DNA from: Cyprinodon diabolis
Taxonomy: Eukaryota; Chordata; Actinopteri; Cyprinodontiformes; Cyprinodontidae
DNA: 64,000 bases
Assembly: GCA_030533445.1 (NCBI GenBank)
Contig: CM060069.1
Location: 3,005,256-3,069,255 of the forward strand
Direction of reading: 5' to 3'
Of this stretch, positions 23,114-35,700 are shown in pieces. The position numbers and the translations under genes were made by a program. The notes under the pieces were generated by a model that was not told the DNA's origin, ran no database searches, and worked only from the letters and a program-made list of their open reading frames with translations. How positions within the stretch are numbered: the first letter of the stretch is position 1; every line of letters starts with the position of its first letter.

Positions 23114-24155
23114 ATTCCTCTGACGGGCCCTGGCTTTTGATTTAGCCGGACATGAAGCAATGAAATGGCCAGTCTCACCACAGTACAGACACAGATTGCC
23201 TCTAAATCTTCGTTGTCTTTCCTCAGGGGATAGCCTTGTGTGTCCAATCTGCATGGGTTCGACCTCCGCTCCATCTGAGTGAGAGACTTGGACAGGCACA
23301 GAAAAAGTCTGGTTTTTAGACTTACGTTTGGAACTGGGTTCTGTGGGTCCAGAAAAAACAGAAGCATTGTTAAATGCAGGAGCTGACACAGAAAAATTTA
23401 GACTTCTTTGTCTAGAGTTATTTCTAGTTCGGAGTCTGTTATCCAGTCTGATGGTTAAACTGATTAAGTCCTCCAATTGTGGCTAGTTCGTCCTTGATGT
23501 TATCATTGAAAGCCTTAAAATAAGCACTCTTAAGTACACATTCGTTCCAACCTGAGGCTGCGGCTTTAACCCGGAGGTCAATGGAGAACTCAGCCACTGT
23601 AGAATTTCCCTGTTTTAAATTTAGCAGGGCTCGGGAATCAATTGTTTTATCTGAGTCGTGGTTAAATACTTGGGAAAACTCAGATATGAACTCGGAAAAT
23701 GTACAAGAAAAAGTGGACTCTGAAGAGAACCTTGCCTCTGCCCATTCAAGAGCTTGTCTAGTGAGTTGAGAGAGAATGAAGGATATTTTTTTCCTATCAT
23801 TCGGAAAACTGCCGGGAGATTGTTCAAAAAGTAAACGACATTGGAACAAAAATCCTTTACAATCCCTTCGGTTACCTGAAAATGTTTCAAGCGGACTCGG
23901 ACGGAACTCAGGAAATGACGTCACTGCCGGTGACCTTAGAGGCGGAAGTGGATCCGGAACGGGACGTACTGCTGGCGTGGCATTAGCGCTTCTCATGTAG
24001 CTGGTATACGTTTGTAGCACTTGGTTCTGATGTTCAATTTTAGTGTGTAACTCACGGAGGGTATGCGCATGTCCAAGGATCTGAGCGTCCTGTTCCTCAA
24101 GCCTCCTCCGGAGGTGATCTGCTGGGCTTTGTGTTTGGCCGCAGTGTTCTGTCAT
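23111..24155 (-). pseudogene. gag: Sushi A gag, frame-broken
   Basis: Starts with the ATG in the last bases of the LTR (MTEHCGQTQSPADHL) and runs through a capsid-like core (GFLFQCRLLFEQSP, LTRQALEWAEARF, GNSTVAEFSIDLRVKAAASGWNE). Near 23470 the frame changes: the first frame ends in [11 protein letters not shown], while the homologous reading ([15 protein letters not shown]) lies in the next frame. That part carries one CCHC knuckle ([14 protein letters not shown]) and ends at 23111. Sushi C has about nine more residues at this point, so a small deletion caused the break. Confidence 0.85.
24137..24149 (-). other. Sushi A primer-binding site (self-priming type)
   Basis: On the minus strand GAACACTGCGGCC abuts the 5' LTR. 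AACACTGCGGC pairs with GCCGCAGTGTT in the LTR (24705-24715 on the plus strand), about 25-30 bp downstream of a CATAAA TATA-like box. Confidence 0.8.
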
Positions 24156-24857
24156 GATCGGTTTAATATCAAACCCACATGCAGAACACAAAGGAGTCTG
24201 GCTTAACAGAGTTTATTAAAGATGTTTGACACAAAAGACATGAACTGGATCTGGAACAGGTCCGGGGTTGGGTTCACTGAAGTCTGCAGAGATGATAGTT
24301 TGATTAGCTGGGCAGGCAGATGATTAAAGAGTCCTTTTAGATAATTCAGATTCTACCTTGACGGGGTCCAGGCTTCCCTTGTGAGAGAGGGAACCGTTGG
24401 GTCCAGAGACTGTTGGTTCAGCAGAGTGCTCAAGCAGCTGCAGCGTCTAGCTTCTGACTTTGAATGGCAGACCTTGATCAGAGTTTCCAGCTCTTCACAG
24501 AGAGCAGCAGGGGAAATCCAAAATAGGAATCTTCAGGTTTGGCTCACCAGGGCTGGAAGGCAGGTTAAGCTCACCCAGAGCTTCAGGCTTGAGACAGGTT
24601 TCCTGTGAGCAAAAACAGAGGAAGGTTAGAACCAGTTTTCTCACTTAGAGACAACTTAGATTCTTCAGGTAACAGAGGCTCAGGTTGCTAACCAAACTAA
24701 GGTCAACACTGCGGCGTCGAAGAAAGGTCTGGCAGCTGTTTATGAAGGGCAGATCTCCTGATGAGAAGATGCGTCTCAGGTGTGCTGGAGGGCTCCAGCC
24801 CAGGAGACCCACAGCGCACTCTGCTGGTGGAAGGTGGTACATCTCCAGATCCCAACA
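24150..24857 (-). repeat. Sushi A 5' LTR
   Basis: 708 bp, flanked by ATAAC on its outer side. Carries a TATA-like box (24739-24747), the predicted RNA start (about 24715) and the gag ATG at its inner end. Confidence 0.93.
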
Positions 24858-26584
24858 ATAACTACATTTGGCATTTTAATTATTTAGCATTTTGCTATTT
24901 CTAAACCATATTGTGTGTGGCTCTGTTCATGTGTTGTGCTTCAGATCACAAAGAAGCTCGCTGGGACTGCAAAGGGAACAGGTCTCTGGCTGAGCTCTGT
25001 GGGAAACAAGCACAGCCAGATTCTAATGAGCGTCCTGACCACTCAGGAGGGAGCTGGTTTAGACAGGATGGCAAGTGGACTGGTGAAGAGATATGAGCAG
25101 GCCGGTGTGGATCCCCTTGTTGCCCTTTACGTGGACTGCGGTTGCTGTGCTGAGGCAGCAGAAACAACCAAGCTGCAGGCCAGATTCAGTGGGTGGCCAA
25201 GGCTGGTGGTGAGGCTGGATATTTGCCCTGGGATGCACCACCGATGCCCATCAGCTGTAACCACTTTACATGTCACGCATGTCATCATGCATTTTTGAAT
25301 GGGATGCAGCTGATTTAGCACTGCTACGTGAAGCCAAGGCCCAGCAACTTCAGGCCAAGGGAGTGCCTACCACAGATGTAGACCGGCATCTGACCAAGGA
25401 TGAGTTGGCTCTCCAATGCAGACGCAGGACACCAGGAGTGGACACCACGGTTCAGCTGTTGGAGGAGCTGATTACTTCACTGATGGGGTCCTGTGGCAAC
25501 GACTCCCTTGGCGTTCCTCTGTTTGATCAGGAGAGGATGGAGCACATCTGGCGGGTCCAGAAAAAGCATGTAAAGTGCATCCAAGACCCAGCAGGTGTCA
25601 CTCTATACACTAAAACCGGGGAGCTGACCAAGGGAGTTGTGCGGCTGCCGGTCTTCAGGTGTGCCCGAGGCTCAACTTCTTTGGAGTCTTTTCATCTTCA
25701 CCTCAACCGCTTCATACCAAGTTTGTATTGAAATTATTAAAACCAAAATTAGTGTCTTTTCATTCATGTGTGTTTGTCTATTTGATGTGTTTCATTTGTT
25801 GACTTTGTTTCTAGGAACCAGCGCCAACAGCCTGAATTTCCAGATTTACCTGTTGGAAGGACTGCACAGGTGGAACCAGGATCAGCGTCTTGCTGCCCTT
25901 GCAATGGAGAAGTCGTCTTTGTGCTGCTACTCGGGTGATTTGTTGCATTTTGTCAATAAAGCCTACGAGAAGCTGTTTGGCAGAAAGATGGCACTTGAGT
26001 TCTGTCCGCCCGCACGTTACACAGGTAAGAATGACATCAGCACTACCAGGCCACAGGAAAAGTAGGAGGCTGCGTCTGTGATCTCACTAAATGCTGTATC
26101 ACAATAACCCCAGCTTTTAGTGAAAAAATTCTCATAAAGCATACAAAGCAAACATAATAACAGGACAAAGGGATGATTTATGCATTAAGGAAAGACAGAA
26201 GTAAATTTGAGAAAGTTATAGATAAGAATATAAAGATGCTGCTTGAACATAGAACAAAGAAATTATTTACAGAATTCAACCATATCTTTGTGTTCTATAT
26301 TGAATTAGGTTTTACAGTTGACACTCATCTGAGCCATTTTTTAATGTTTCATACAACTTAATTAGTTTTATATATTGTAGTCTGTATTGTTCATTATGTA
26401 TTTTGTTCTGTCTCAGGTGAGCTCATCGGACTGCAGTACCTGTTTCAGCAGACTGGTCAGGCACTGCAGGATCTGAACCCCGTCTCAGAGGAGACTGCTC
26501 GCTTGGTTGAGGAGCACGATGCAGTAGTCGATGAGGAAGATGAGGGCTTCTCTGACCTTACAGATGACCCCACACTGACTGATT

Positions 26585-27040
26585 TGGAGGTTTCTCCCAG
26601 CGCCTCCTCCACAGTGGCTCCCTCCACAGTGGCCCCCTCCACAGCTCCCAGTGCCTCCTCCACAGTGGCTCCCTCCACAGCTCCCAGCGCCTCCTCCCCA
26701 GCGGCTCCCTCCACAGCTCCCAGCGCCTCCTCCCCAGCGGCTTCCTCCACAGCTCCCAGCGCCTCCTCCACAGCTCCCAGCGCCTCCTCCACAGTGGCTC
26801 CCTCCACAGTGGCTCCTTCCACAGTGGCTCCCTCCACAGCTCCCAGCGCCTCCTCCACAGTGGCTCCCTCCACAGCTCCCAGCGCCTCCTCCACAGCTCC
26901 CAGCGCCTCCTCCACAATGGCTCTCTCCACAGTGGCTCCCTCCACAGTGGCTCCCTCCACAGCTCCCAGCGCCTCCTCCACAGTGGCTCCCTCCACAGCG
27001 GCTCGCTCCACAGGTCCCAGCGCCTCCTCCACAGCGGCTC
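26585..27040 (+). repeat. Coding minisatellite in copy 2 (SASSTVAPSTAP type)
   Basis: Imperfect repeats of CCCAGCGCCTCCTCCACAG and TGGCTCCCTCCACAG encode a Ser/Ala/Pro/Thr-rich linker between the DDE-like core and the C-terminal domain of copy 2. Copy 1 has no equivalent repeat at this place. Confidence 0.85.
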
Positions 27041-27105
27041 CCTGCATGATGTCTCCAGGCATCTCCTCCATGCTGGCCTCCAGCATATCTGAGGCTGGAG
27101 ATACC

Positions 27106-27536
27106 TGTTAGAGTGATAATTATAAAATTATTGTGTGGACATATGAAACATTGAAAGAAAGAAGATGCTACATTTCTATCCTGTGATTCAACCAGAAGGC
27201 TCATAAACTTTTATGACCTCCAGTAGGTCATGAGGCAGAATCACACGGTTTTGTGACTTCCATCCAGCCAGATGGTCAATTCACACTCTTCACATCTTAT
27301 TACCTGCATCCTCCCAGATAATCATTACTGGGTCTTCTGTTTAAGGCCCGCCCTATGATGTTGTAAACTGTTAATAAAAGGCTTTGCTATGAAGGGATCT
27401 GTGTGAGAAGGTGCTGGTTTCTTAGCCAACACCTTTTCTCCGCTTCTGCAGAGGCTGACGTCAAAAATCCTGTCTCTGTGTTGATTATTTCCTCCTAATC
27501 TTTTAAACTCACATTTCTCTGGATTAAAACCCAACA
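27106..27536 (+). mobile_element. Solo LTR in a coding exon of copy 2
   Basis: 431 bp starting TGTTAGAGTG and ending AACCCAACA, with a perfect ATACC duplication (27101-27105 and 27537-27541). It has an AATAAAAGG signal near 27373. Removing it with one duplication rejoins the exon in frame from EAGDT to SDETM, followed by a GTCAGT donor at 27557. With the LTR in place, translation stops one codon after the junction. The internal part was lost by LTR-LTR recombination. The family is not identified. Confidence 0.88.
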
Positions 27537-28771
27537 ATACCTCAGATGAAACAATGGTCAGTAACAGCTATTTGCTACTGTTGTGTATTTTCACATGGTT
27601 TATTAAATCTAATGCATCAGTTTGGTTGTTGTTAATGTTTAAATAGTAATTTTCTTTTTTGTGCTTAATATTGACAGGCTGTTGATGACCAGAACGTGCC
27701 TGGATACCAGCACGTAGATATGCTCGCTGACTACTTGGTGGGGCTTCGGGAGCAGACCTCCCTCTGTCTGACCAACCTCCAAGCAGACAGCATCATGGAG
27801 CTCTGGCAACAACTGGATGAGGGGGACAAGCAGCGGGTTGTGTGTGCAGCACGCCACCAGGAGAGACTTTTATGTGGACGCTTTCAATCGCCAAAGAAGC
27901 CCTCTAAAACTCCTGGTGTTGAGAGCACGACCCGCTGCGTGCTAGGTTCCAGCAGCGCTACTGCTCAGTGGCCTGACTGCTGTAGGTTGGTGGAGGCCAT
28001 TTTTATTCGCCTTTGTGGTCTGCACCCTGTCCCAAAAGGAAAGGAAAAGGGTCAGAATCATGGTGGTCCCTAATTTTGAGGGACTATCGTAAAATCAGAC
28101 AGCTGGTGATTGGAAATGCCAGAGTGATGCACGGATCAGAGATTCAGCTGGTGGAGGTTAATCAGACTACCCTGATCCAGTGGCACAATGGCAGGCAAAA
28201 GAAGCAGGAGCTGTCTGTGCTGCTTCAGGGAACTTCTGTATCGACGGATTTACCTGTGTCAGAAGAACCAGTGTTGGACCCAAAAGTGCTGCCTTCTATT
28301 CCTGTACCAGTGCAGCATGAACATCAATATCAGCTGCCAGAGTGTACAGCTGGTCAGGCCAAACAAAGGCAGGCACCGTGTGCCATCCTCCCTAAAGTTG
28401 GAACAAAAAGGCAGCTCTTTGTGGCACCAGCGGTGCTCCCGGCTTCAGCAGGCTGGGCACCCTTGGCTCGCCAGCCATTGGCTACTGGGATCCCTCATCA
28501 GGCATTCACACAGGTAGGACAACCTGTGGTTGTATATCAGGTTGTCCTGCCTGCACAAATGCAGGGAAGCGCCAGCCTCCACCAGGAACCCCCCAAAAAG
28601 AGGCCATATAACAGAACTGTACAGGGTAACACCTGCAAAAAATGTGGCCTCTTCCGTACAGCAGCGACTGGGCATAGCCACTACCGTGGGAGGGTTTACT
28701 GCTCGCAGTCTGAGGTCCTTCCAAAGGAGCAGTGGTTGGAGGAGATGAGGAGGGTGGAAAAAAAAGATTGA

Positions 28772-29167
<396 letters not shown>

Positions 29168-29711
29168 CTTAATCTTGTTTTTTAATAAAAAATAAATAGA
29201 TATAGTCCTTTCAGATGGTAGGTCCGCCTTCCAAATCCAGCCACAACTTCCTCTGGTTCTCATTCTTCCTCAGGTATCTTTATAAAAAAGACAGGGAAGC
29301 CACATACATTTATATAAGAATCTATATTAGAAATTATAAGAACAGGTAAGTAAATGATAAAAAAATAACTTAAAAAGTCTTTATTCACAATTACAGAAGT
29401 GTATGCCCCTGAAAGTATTCTGTATAAATGCATATCCCTTTTAATCCACACTCAATGTTATGCTCAGCGTCACATTATGGGCGGCATGTCACGTGATCTT
29501 TCATCCGTATATTAGTACCGCTCGCAGGTTCGTATCCCGTTTATGGCATCGTCAATGTTTTAAAATCTTCCAGTTTACATTAAGAGAACTACAGAAATGT
29601 TTATCATACAGAAGTATGCCCAAAACATTCTCAGTTTTTTCTCTCTTTTCTTTTTTCCTCCTTTTTTCCCCTTCCCCTTCTTCCCCCCCTTCTTCCCCCT
29701 CCCACCAGCCT

Positions 29712-29745
29712 GAGCGCTGAATCCTGACCACTAGACAATCAGGGA
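29712..29745 (-). pseudogene. Truncated tRNA-Glu (5' half only)
   Basis: Retains the acceptor 5' strand, D-arm and the start of the anticodon stem (minus strand TCCCTGATTGTCTAGTGG and onward). The 3' half is absent where the array meets the pyrimidine tract. Confidence 0.85.
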
Positions 29746-30751
29746 CATGTTTCTTACATTTTAGTAGGGTTTTCATATCATGTCTGTTAATCAACAATGT
29801 GATGTAAAGCTTGGCAATATGCTCCTCAAGTTACACGTGTGTCTCTCATCATCACACTAAAATAGAGACATTTTAACCGCATGTATTGAGGTAAAGTAAA
29901 AGATGATTGTGTTCTAAAACTTTTCTTTCACTAAATTCCCAAAAAGTCATTGTCATGGTAGGGATAAAATGGATTTTCCTTAAACACAGTTGTCCGGCTT
30001 TGGATTCGACTGCAAGATTTTGATTCCCTTTGGCATACACTGGATGACAGGTCAATAATGCCATGGCCTACAAAACATTTCTTCAGCAAAATACCACTAA
30101 ATTATATCAATTTGATAGACTGTCTACCCAAAATAACTACTGTACAAGAGACATAGTAAAGACCAACAGCTCTCCACCCAATTATTTTACATCGAGTGAG
30201 TTGTGAAAACCTACCGTAGCTCAAGAAAAGAGAACTTTATCCAAATTTCAGATCCCAAATGAATTGTTAAACACGTATCAGAATGGAAAATAAAAGAATT
30301 GAAAAGATGTCATGTTACACTGAGGGTTGACAGGTCATAGTACACAAGTTGTCACATTAAACAACAAACCGCCTTAGACATAAAACAGGGCAAAATCTTG
30401 ACTAATATGGAAGTCAGTTGGCTTTGGAAGAAGTGATCGAGTGGTGTGCACAGGTTGTAACCTCATTTACCAGAAAGAGTTTACCTAGCCAGATGGTCAG
30501 CACAAAGCAGTCTGACCAAATGGGTTGAATTATACGTATCTTTTTTACAGAAATACACTTTTAGCTTATGAAAATCAGCTTCGAACAAGATTAGAGATAT
30601 GCATTCAACTAAGAGGGGAGGTTGCATAATTCCAACTTTAGTTTAAGATTCAATAACATCCATTCCCACTCAGTAGAGCTGAAACAGCAGTCATCTTAGG
30701 GTATAGTACTGAAGCTCTACATCAAGCCACAAGTTGGTGACCCAATATAAA

Positions 30752-30823
30752 TTCCCTGAACGGGAATCGAACCCGGGCCGCAGCGGTGAGAGCGCTGAAT
30801 CCTGACCACTAGACAATCAGGGA
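30752..30823 (-). tRNA. tRNA-Glu (CUC)
   Basis: 72 nt. The acceptor stem pairs perfectly (TCCCTGA with TCAGGGA). The anticodon stem CAGCG/CGCTG is paired by two matching changes, and the loop CTCTCAC gives anticodon CTC. A-box (GTCTAGTGGTCAGG) and B-box (GGTTCGATTCC) promoters are present. The T-stem has one mismatch (CCGGG with CCCGT), so function is likely but not certain. Confidence 0.85.
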
Positions 30824-31831
30824 CATGTTTCTTACATTTTAGTAGGGTTTTCATATCATGTCTGTTAATCAACAATGTGATGTAAAGCTTGGCAACATGC
30901 TCCTCAAGTTAGACGTGTGTCTCTCGTCATCACACTAAAATAGAGACATTTTAACCGCATGTATTGAGGTAAAGTAAAAGATGATTGTGTTCTAAAACTT
31001 TTCTTTCACTAAATTCACAAAAAGTCATTGTCATGGTAGGGATAAAATGGATTTTCCTTAAACACAGTTGTCCGGCTTTGGATTCGAATGCAAGATTTTT
31101 ATTCCCTTTGGCATACACTGGATGACAGGTCAATAATGCCATGGCCTACAAAACATTTCTTCAGCAAAATACCACTAAATTATATCAATTTGATAGACTG
31201 TCTACCCAAAATAACTACTGTACAAGAGACATAGTGAAGACCTACAGCTCTCCACCCAATTATTTTACATCGAGTGAGTTGTGAAAACCTACCGTAGCTC
31301 AAGAAAAGAGAACTTTATCCAAATTTCAGATCCCAAATGCATTGTTATACACGTATCAGAATGGAAAAGAAAAGAATTGAAAAGATGTCATGTTACACTG
31401 AGGGTTGACAGGTCATAGTACACAAGTTGTCACATTAAACAACAAACCGCCTTAGACATAAAACAGGGCAAAATCTTAACTAATATGGAAGTCAGTTGGC
31501 TTTGGAAGAAGTGATCGAGTGGTGTTCACAGGTTGTAACCACATTTACAAGAAAGAGTTTACCTAGCCAGATGGTCAGCACAAAGCAGTCTGACCAAATG
31601 GTTTGAATTATACGTATCTCTTTTACAGAAATACACTTTTAGCTTATGAAAGATCAGCTTCGAACAAGATTAGAGATATGCATTCAACTAAGTGGGGAGG
31701 TTGCATAATTCCAACTTTAGTTTAAGATTCAATAACATCCATTCCCACTCAGTAGGGCTGAAACAGCAGTCACATTAGTGCAGAGTACTGAAGCTCTACA
31801 TCAAGTGACAAAGTTGGTGACCCAATATAAA

Positions 31832-31903
31832 TTCCCTGACCAGGAATCAAACCCAGGCCGCAGCTGTGAAAGCGTTGAATCCTGACCACTAGACAATCAG
31901 GGA
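31832..31903 (-). tRNA. tRNA-Glu (UUC anticodon), probably decaying
   Basis: Same array position as the other copies, but the loop reads CTTTCAC, giving anticodon TTC. The acceptor stem is perfect. The anticodon stem has two mismatches (CAACG with AGCTG) and the B-box reads GGTTTGATTCC. Most likely a CUC gene that drifted into a pseudogene with an altered anticodon. Confidence 0.65.
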
Positions 31904-32770
31904 TATGTTTCTGACGTTTTCAGTAGGGTTTTCACGTCATGTCTGTTAATCAACAATATGATGTGTAGCTTTGCAATATGCTCCTCAAGTTAGATGAGTG
32001 TCTGTCGTCATCACATTAAAATAGAGACATTTTAACCGCATGTATTGAGGTAAAGTAAAAGATGATTGTGTTCTAAAACTTTTCTTTCACTAAATTCACA
32101 AAAAGTCATTGTCATGGTAGGGATAAAATGGATTTTCCTTAAACACAGTTGTCCGGCTTTGGATTCGAATGCAAGATTTTGATTCCCTTTGGCATACACT
32201 GGATGACAGGTCAATAATGCCATGGCCTACAAAACATTTCTTCAGCAAAATACCACTAAATTATATCAATTTGATAGACTGTCTACCCAAAATAACTACT
32301 GTACAAGAGACATAGTAAAGACCTACAGCTCTCCACCCAATTATTTTACATCGAGTGAGTTGTGAAAACCTACCGTAGCTCAAGAAAAGAGAACTTTATC
32401 CAAATTTCAGATCCCAAATGCATTGTTAAACACGTATCAGAATGGAAAAGAAAAGAATTGAAAAGATGTCATGTTACACTGAGGGTTGACAGGTCATAGT
32501 ACACAAGTTGTCACATTAAACAACAAACCGCCTTAGACATAAAACAGGGCAAAATCTTGACTAATATGGAAGTCAGTTGGCTTTGGAAGAAGTGATCAAG
32601 TGGTGTGCACAGGTTGTAACCTCATTTACCAGAAAGAGTTTACCTAGCCAGATGGTCAGCACAGAGCAGTCTGACCAAATGGATTGAATTATACGTATCT
32701 TTTTTTACAGATTTTACAATACACTTTTAGCACATGAAAATCAGCTTTGAACAAGATTAGAGATACGCAT

Positions 32771-35700
32771 TAGAGACTGACACGGGAGTGGATTTTCACT
32801 CCTGTCCCGTCCCACTCCCACAGAAAAAAAAATGTGTGCTGTACCGATCCCGGGCCAGAGCAGAAATCTAAATCCTGTCCCGTCCCACTCCTGGTGAAAT
32901 TACTCCCACTCCCATCCCGCTCCCATTCAGAATGACTCCCGCTCCCGCACCACTCCCATTCTTGTTGTCTTCAATAAGATTTCTGCCAATACATTTAATC
33001 AGAATTTAGTAAAAGTAAAAGGAATAATAATTATAAATACATAATAAAAGTAACAAACAAGGAAACAGACCATGCTTATCTTAGGTTAATAAACAAAATG
33101 TACAATATTGCCTTTTAGAAATTAATTGTTTCGTTTGAACAAAGAAGTTACTTTTAATTTTCAAATTGCTGAAACTTAAAATCTATGCTTAATTGACCAA
33201 AAAGTGCATAAAGGCATTACATTCACAATTTAGATAACACACACAAATGGCTCAAAAAGCTGGATATGGTAAACTTCCAGACTTGCCCATTTGCAAGAAA
33301 ACAACTTACTATAAGAACTAATATTATTGAACGTTAAACACATTCTTGGATGAGTCCAGGAACCTTATATGTTGCTATGCAGGAACAAAAGTGCATCTAC
33401 ATTGTCTGGACTGAGGTTGGAACGTCTCTCCTCAATAAGTCTTCCAGCTGCACTGAAACTACGTTCAGAAGGTGTACTTGTTGCTGGGATTGCTAGCAGC
33501 CTCTTGGCAACAGGCACTAGCCCACCTGACCTCTCTTTCCAAAAGTCAAGAAGAGACTGAAAGCATGTCCACTTGGAGTCAGTCATATACTCAAGGACCA
33601 ACTGGCGACCCTTTGATTCCATAGTGCCAATGTCCTCCTCCCTCTCCTCCTCTACGACACAACTTGCAAAGAAGTTATGCACCTCTGTGGTCTTTGTGGA
33701 TGAGCTAGATGGGGATGAACCTTCAAGAAAAAGAGAAATTATTATAGAACACTTCCATTTGCAATATAGTTCTTTGTCTTCCAAATAGTCTATTTCTTTG
33801 TCTATCAAAGGTCTCACCTAAATAAAACATGACCTACTAGATACTGCACACACCCGTATGTGTGAGAATGTATGCCACAAAATAAAAGGAGGGCCTTTTG
33901 CTATTTACTACTACTCTGAATGCTCTGTTCATGGTAGTGTTAGTCACCCGATTTCTCCACACAGCCTGTCTCTCTCTCCTCTGTCCCTGATGTTTCTGTG
34001 AGTGCTGCCAGGGTGTTGATGACCTCCTCATACTCCTGACAAAGGAGAGTTTTCCTCAAGAAACTCCTTAAGCTAGGTGAGAAAGCTGTGGCTAGCTTAT
34101 GGTACTGGTGGATTTTGAACTTCAACTCCACTGCCTGGGCTAACTTCACTTTCAGCTAGGGGAGGGGGAGGGAAATGACATAATGATACATGCATTGTTA
34201 TCATGATAATATATACAACATCATTTTTATGGAGCATGAGTTCTTAGGCAGAAAAAAATTTGCTTTATATTATTCATGGAACAGTTATGAATGTATTTAA
34301 TAATTAACCTACACTTTATGCTGGACAAGATCAAACACACAATTCTTTTCTTGTGTTTATTTGTCTGTTATTGGATAGGGCCAAGTTCCTGTCAGCAACT
34401 TCATTCACCCCCCACCTTAACAACAAAAATCACTAATGTTTTGTATTACCTCTTTCAAAACCACACTGTCTCCTTCCACGATCGACAGACCCCTCAGTAG
34501 AGTCGCTTTGGTCGGGAGAACGAGGTGAAGGGTTGGTGTCTGCTCAGTAGAGAGGTGTCTGGTAGCCTCATCAAAAGGTTCCAGGAGTTTGATGATGTCC
34601 TCGAGCAGATCGCAATCGATGTTGTTTAGATAACGCAGCTCGTTTCTGCGGAGCAGGATCTCATGCAGCTTAACAGACCTCAGAGCATCATTAACAGACT
34701 GGAGCATTGCTAGTCTGGTATTCCACCTTGTCTCGACAGCTTGCTTTAATGACTGGTCCAGCTCTTTTTGTAACCTGAAATTAAAGAGGAGTGACAAGGT
34801 TCCAGGGATTACAAATTGTAATTAGTGGGTCTTTTTGGGAAAAAAGGAAAAAAAATCATTTGATTTCATAATTAGATACAAGGCAATATTTTATGTTATC
34901 TTACCCTGCTCTTTTGAAGTTTGTGACAAGAGTCTTTGTGTCCCTAAACAGTTTGATGATCCTACTGTGGACTGGGTTGTCTTCATCCAAGTGGTCAAAT
35001 ACATGTTTTAAGATTAAGTTGATATTATGACCAGCACAGGAGATTCTGATATAATCCTTAAAAGCTGCTGTTACGTTGGAGCCATTATCCGTCACAAAGA
35101 CTGTGTCCTTTCTTAGGATGCCAAATTCCTGTTAGTTATTTTTTTACAAAGACAAAACATAAAACCTTAGTAAATAGAAGCCCAGACATAAGATCATCAT
35201 AAAAGAGAATGATAAATAATAATGTATTTTACAGATGTAATTTTCCTAATTATATATATTACTAAAATAATTGCTTACTCATATGCTTTTTCAGCATCTT
35301 GTCATTCTCTTGTGAAATATTCTTATTGCACAATGCTCTATTTTGAAGTACATGTCTTAAAGACATTTTATGAATTAACTGGCAAGTTTAATTTTATATG
35401 CCATGTAAATAAGTATTATTTTATATGCCATGTAAATAAAATCCATCTGATTTGAGAGAGATACCTGAAGAATTCCCTCCACAGTTCTTCTGATGTTGTC
35501 ACCAGTTTTGACACCTTCCATCTCCCTTGTAGCCAAAATTCGGTTCATTAGCTTCCAATCCATAATGTAATGAACTGTGACAGTAATGTAGTGTGTGCTG
35601 GTCCTCTCCTCTGTCCAAAGGTCTGTGGTTATAGCATGGTCTGCAGTCTGCAGAAAAAGGAATTAAGTATTTTATTACATGGCCACAAATATTTAACATA

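Larger units (their letters stand above)
13055..24857 (-). mobile_element. Sushi-type chromovirus LTR retrotransposon A (Ty3/Gypsy)
   Basis: Minus-strand element with LTRs at both ends and a perfect ATAAC duplication (13050-13054 and 24858-24862) in an intron of copy 2. The order on its own strand is 5' LTR, primer site, gag with one CCHC knuckle, protease, RT, RNase H, integrase, chromodomain, polypurine tract, 3' LTR. The chromodomain and self-priming signature place it in the Tf1/sushi group. It cannot move on its own: gag has a frame break, the protease DSG reads DSW, and RT is split by a piggyBac-like MITE that carries element B. The LTRs are nearly identical, so insertion was fairly recent. 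Confidence 0.93.
10677..28771 (+). pseudogene. Copy 2: DDE-like / zinc-domain multi-exon gene, decayed
   Basis: Paralogue of copy 1 on the opposite strand. Exons seen from GT-AG borders: 10677-10679 (ATG only), 11377-11517, about 11689-11779, 11990-12073, 12161-12606, 12688-13014, 24945-25720, 25815-26024, 26417-27556 (split by a solo LTR) and 27678-28771. The zinc segment keeps CTRC, but its partner CxxC reads CGGH. The DDE-like core shows ALYVDCGCC, VRLDI and GSTSLESFH. The C-terminus has CKKCGLFRTAATGHSHYRG. Frames break near 11705, 12850, 25258 and 28050, so no full protein can be made. Relative to copy 1, the exon at 24945 lacks one intron. Sushi element A lies in the intron after the DSTKK codons. 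Its biochemical role is not established; it is probably a domesticated or mobile transposase family. Confidence 0.7.
29712..32770. repeat. tRNA-Glu tandem array, about 1.08-kb units (left part)
   Basis: The unit recurs with tRNA ends at 29745, 30823 and 31903, periods of 1078 and 1080 bp. Spacers are about 95% identical by eye. The fourth unit begins at 36869 after the hAT insertion. The first unit starts inside the tRNA, next to a pyrimidine-rich tract (29640-29705), so the array is truncated there. Confidence 0.9.

Noticed and set aside
26457..27204. Minus-strand Gly/Cys- and Ala/Glu-rich frames
   Set aside because: They are antisense to the coding minisatellite of copy 2, whose exon has splice support on the plus strand.
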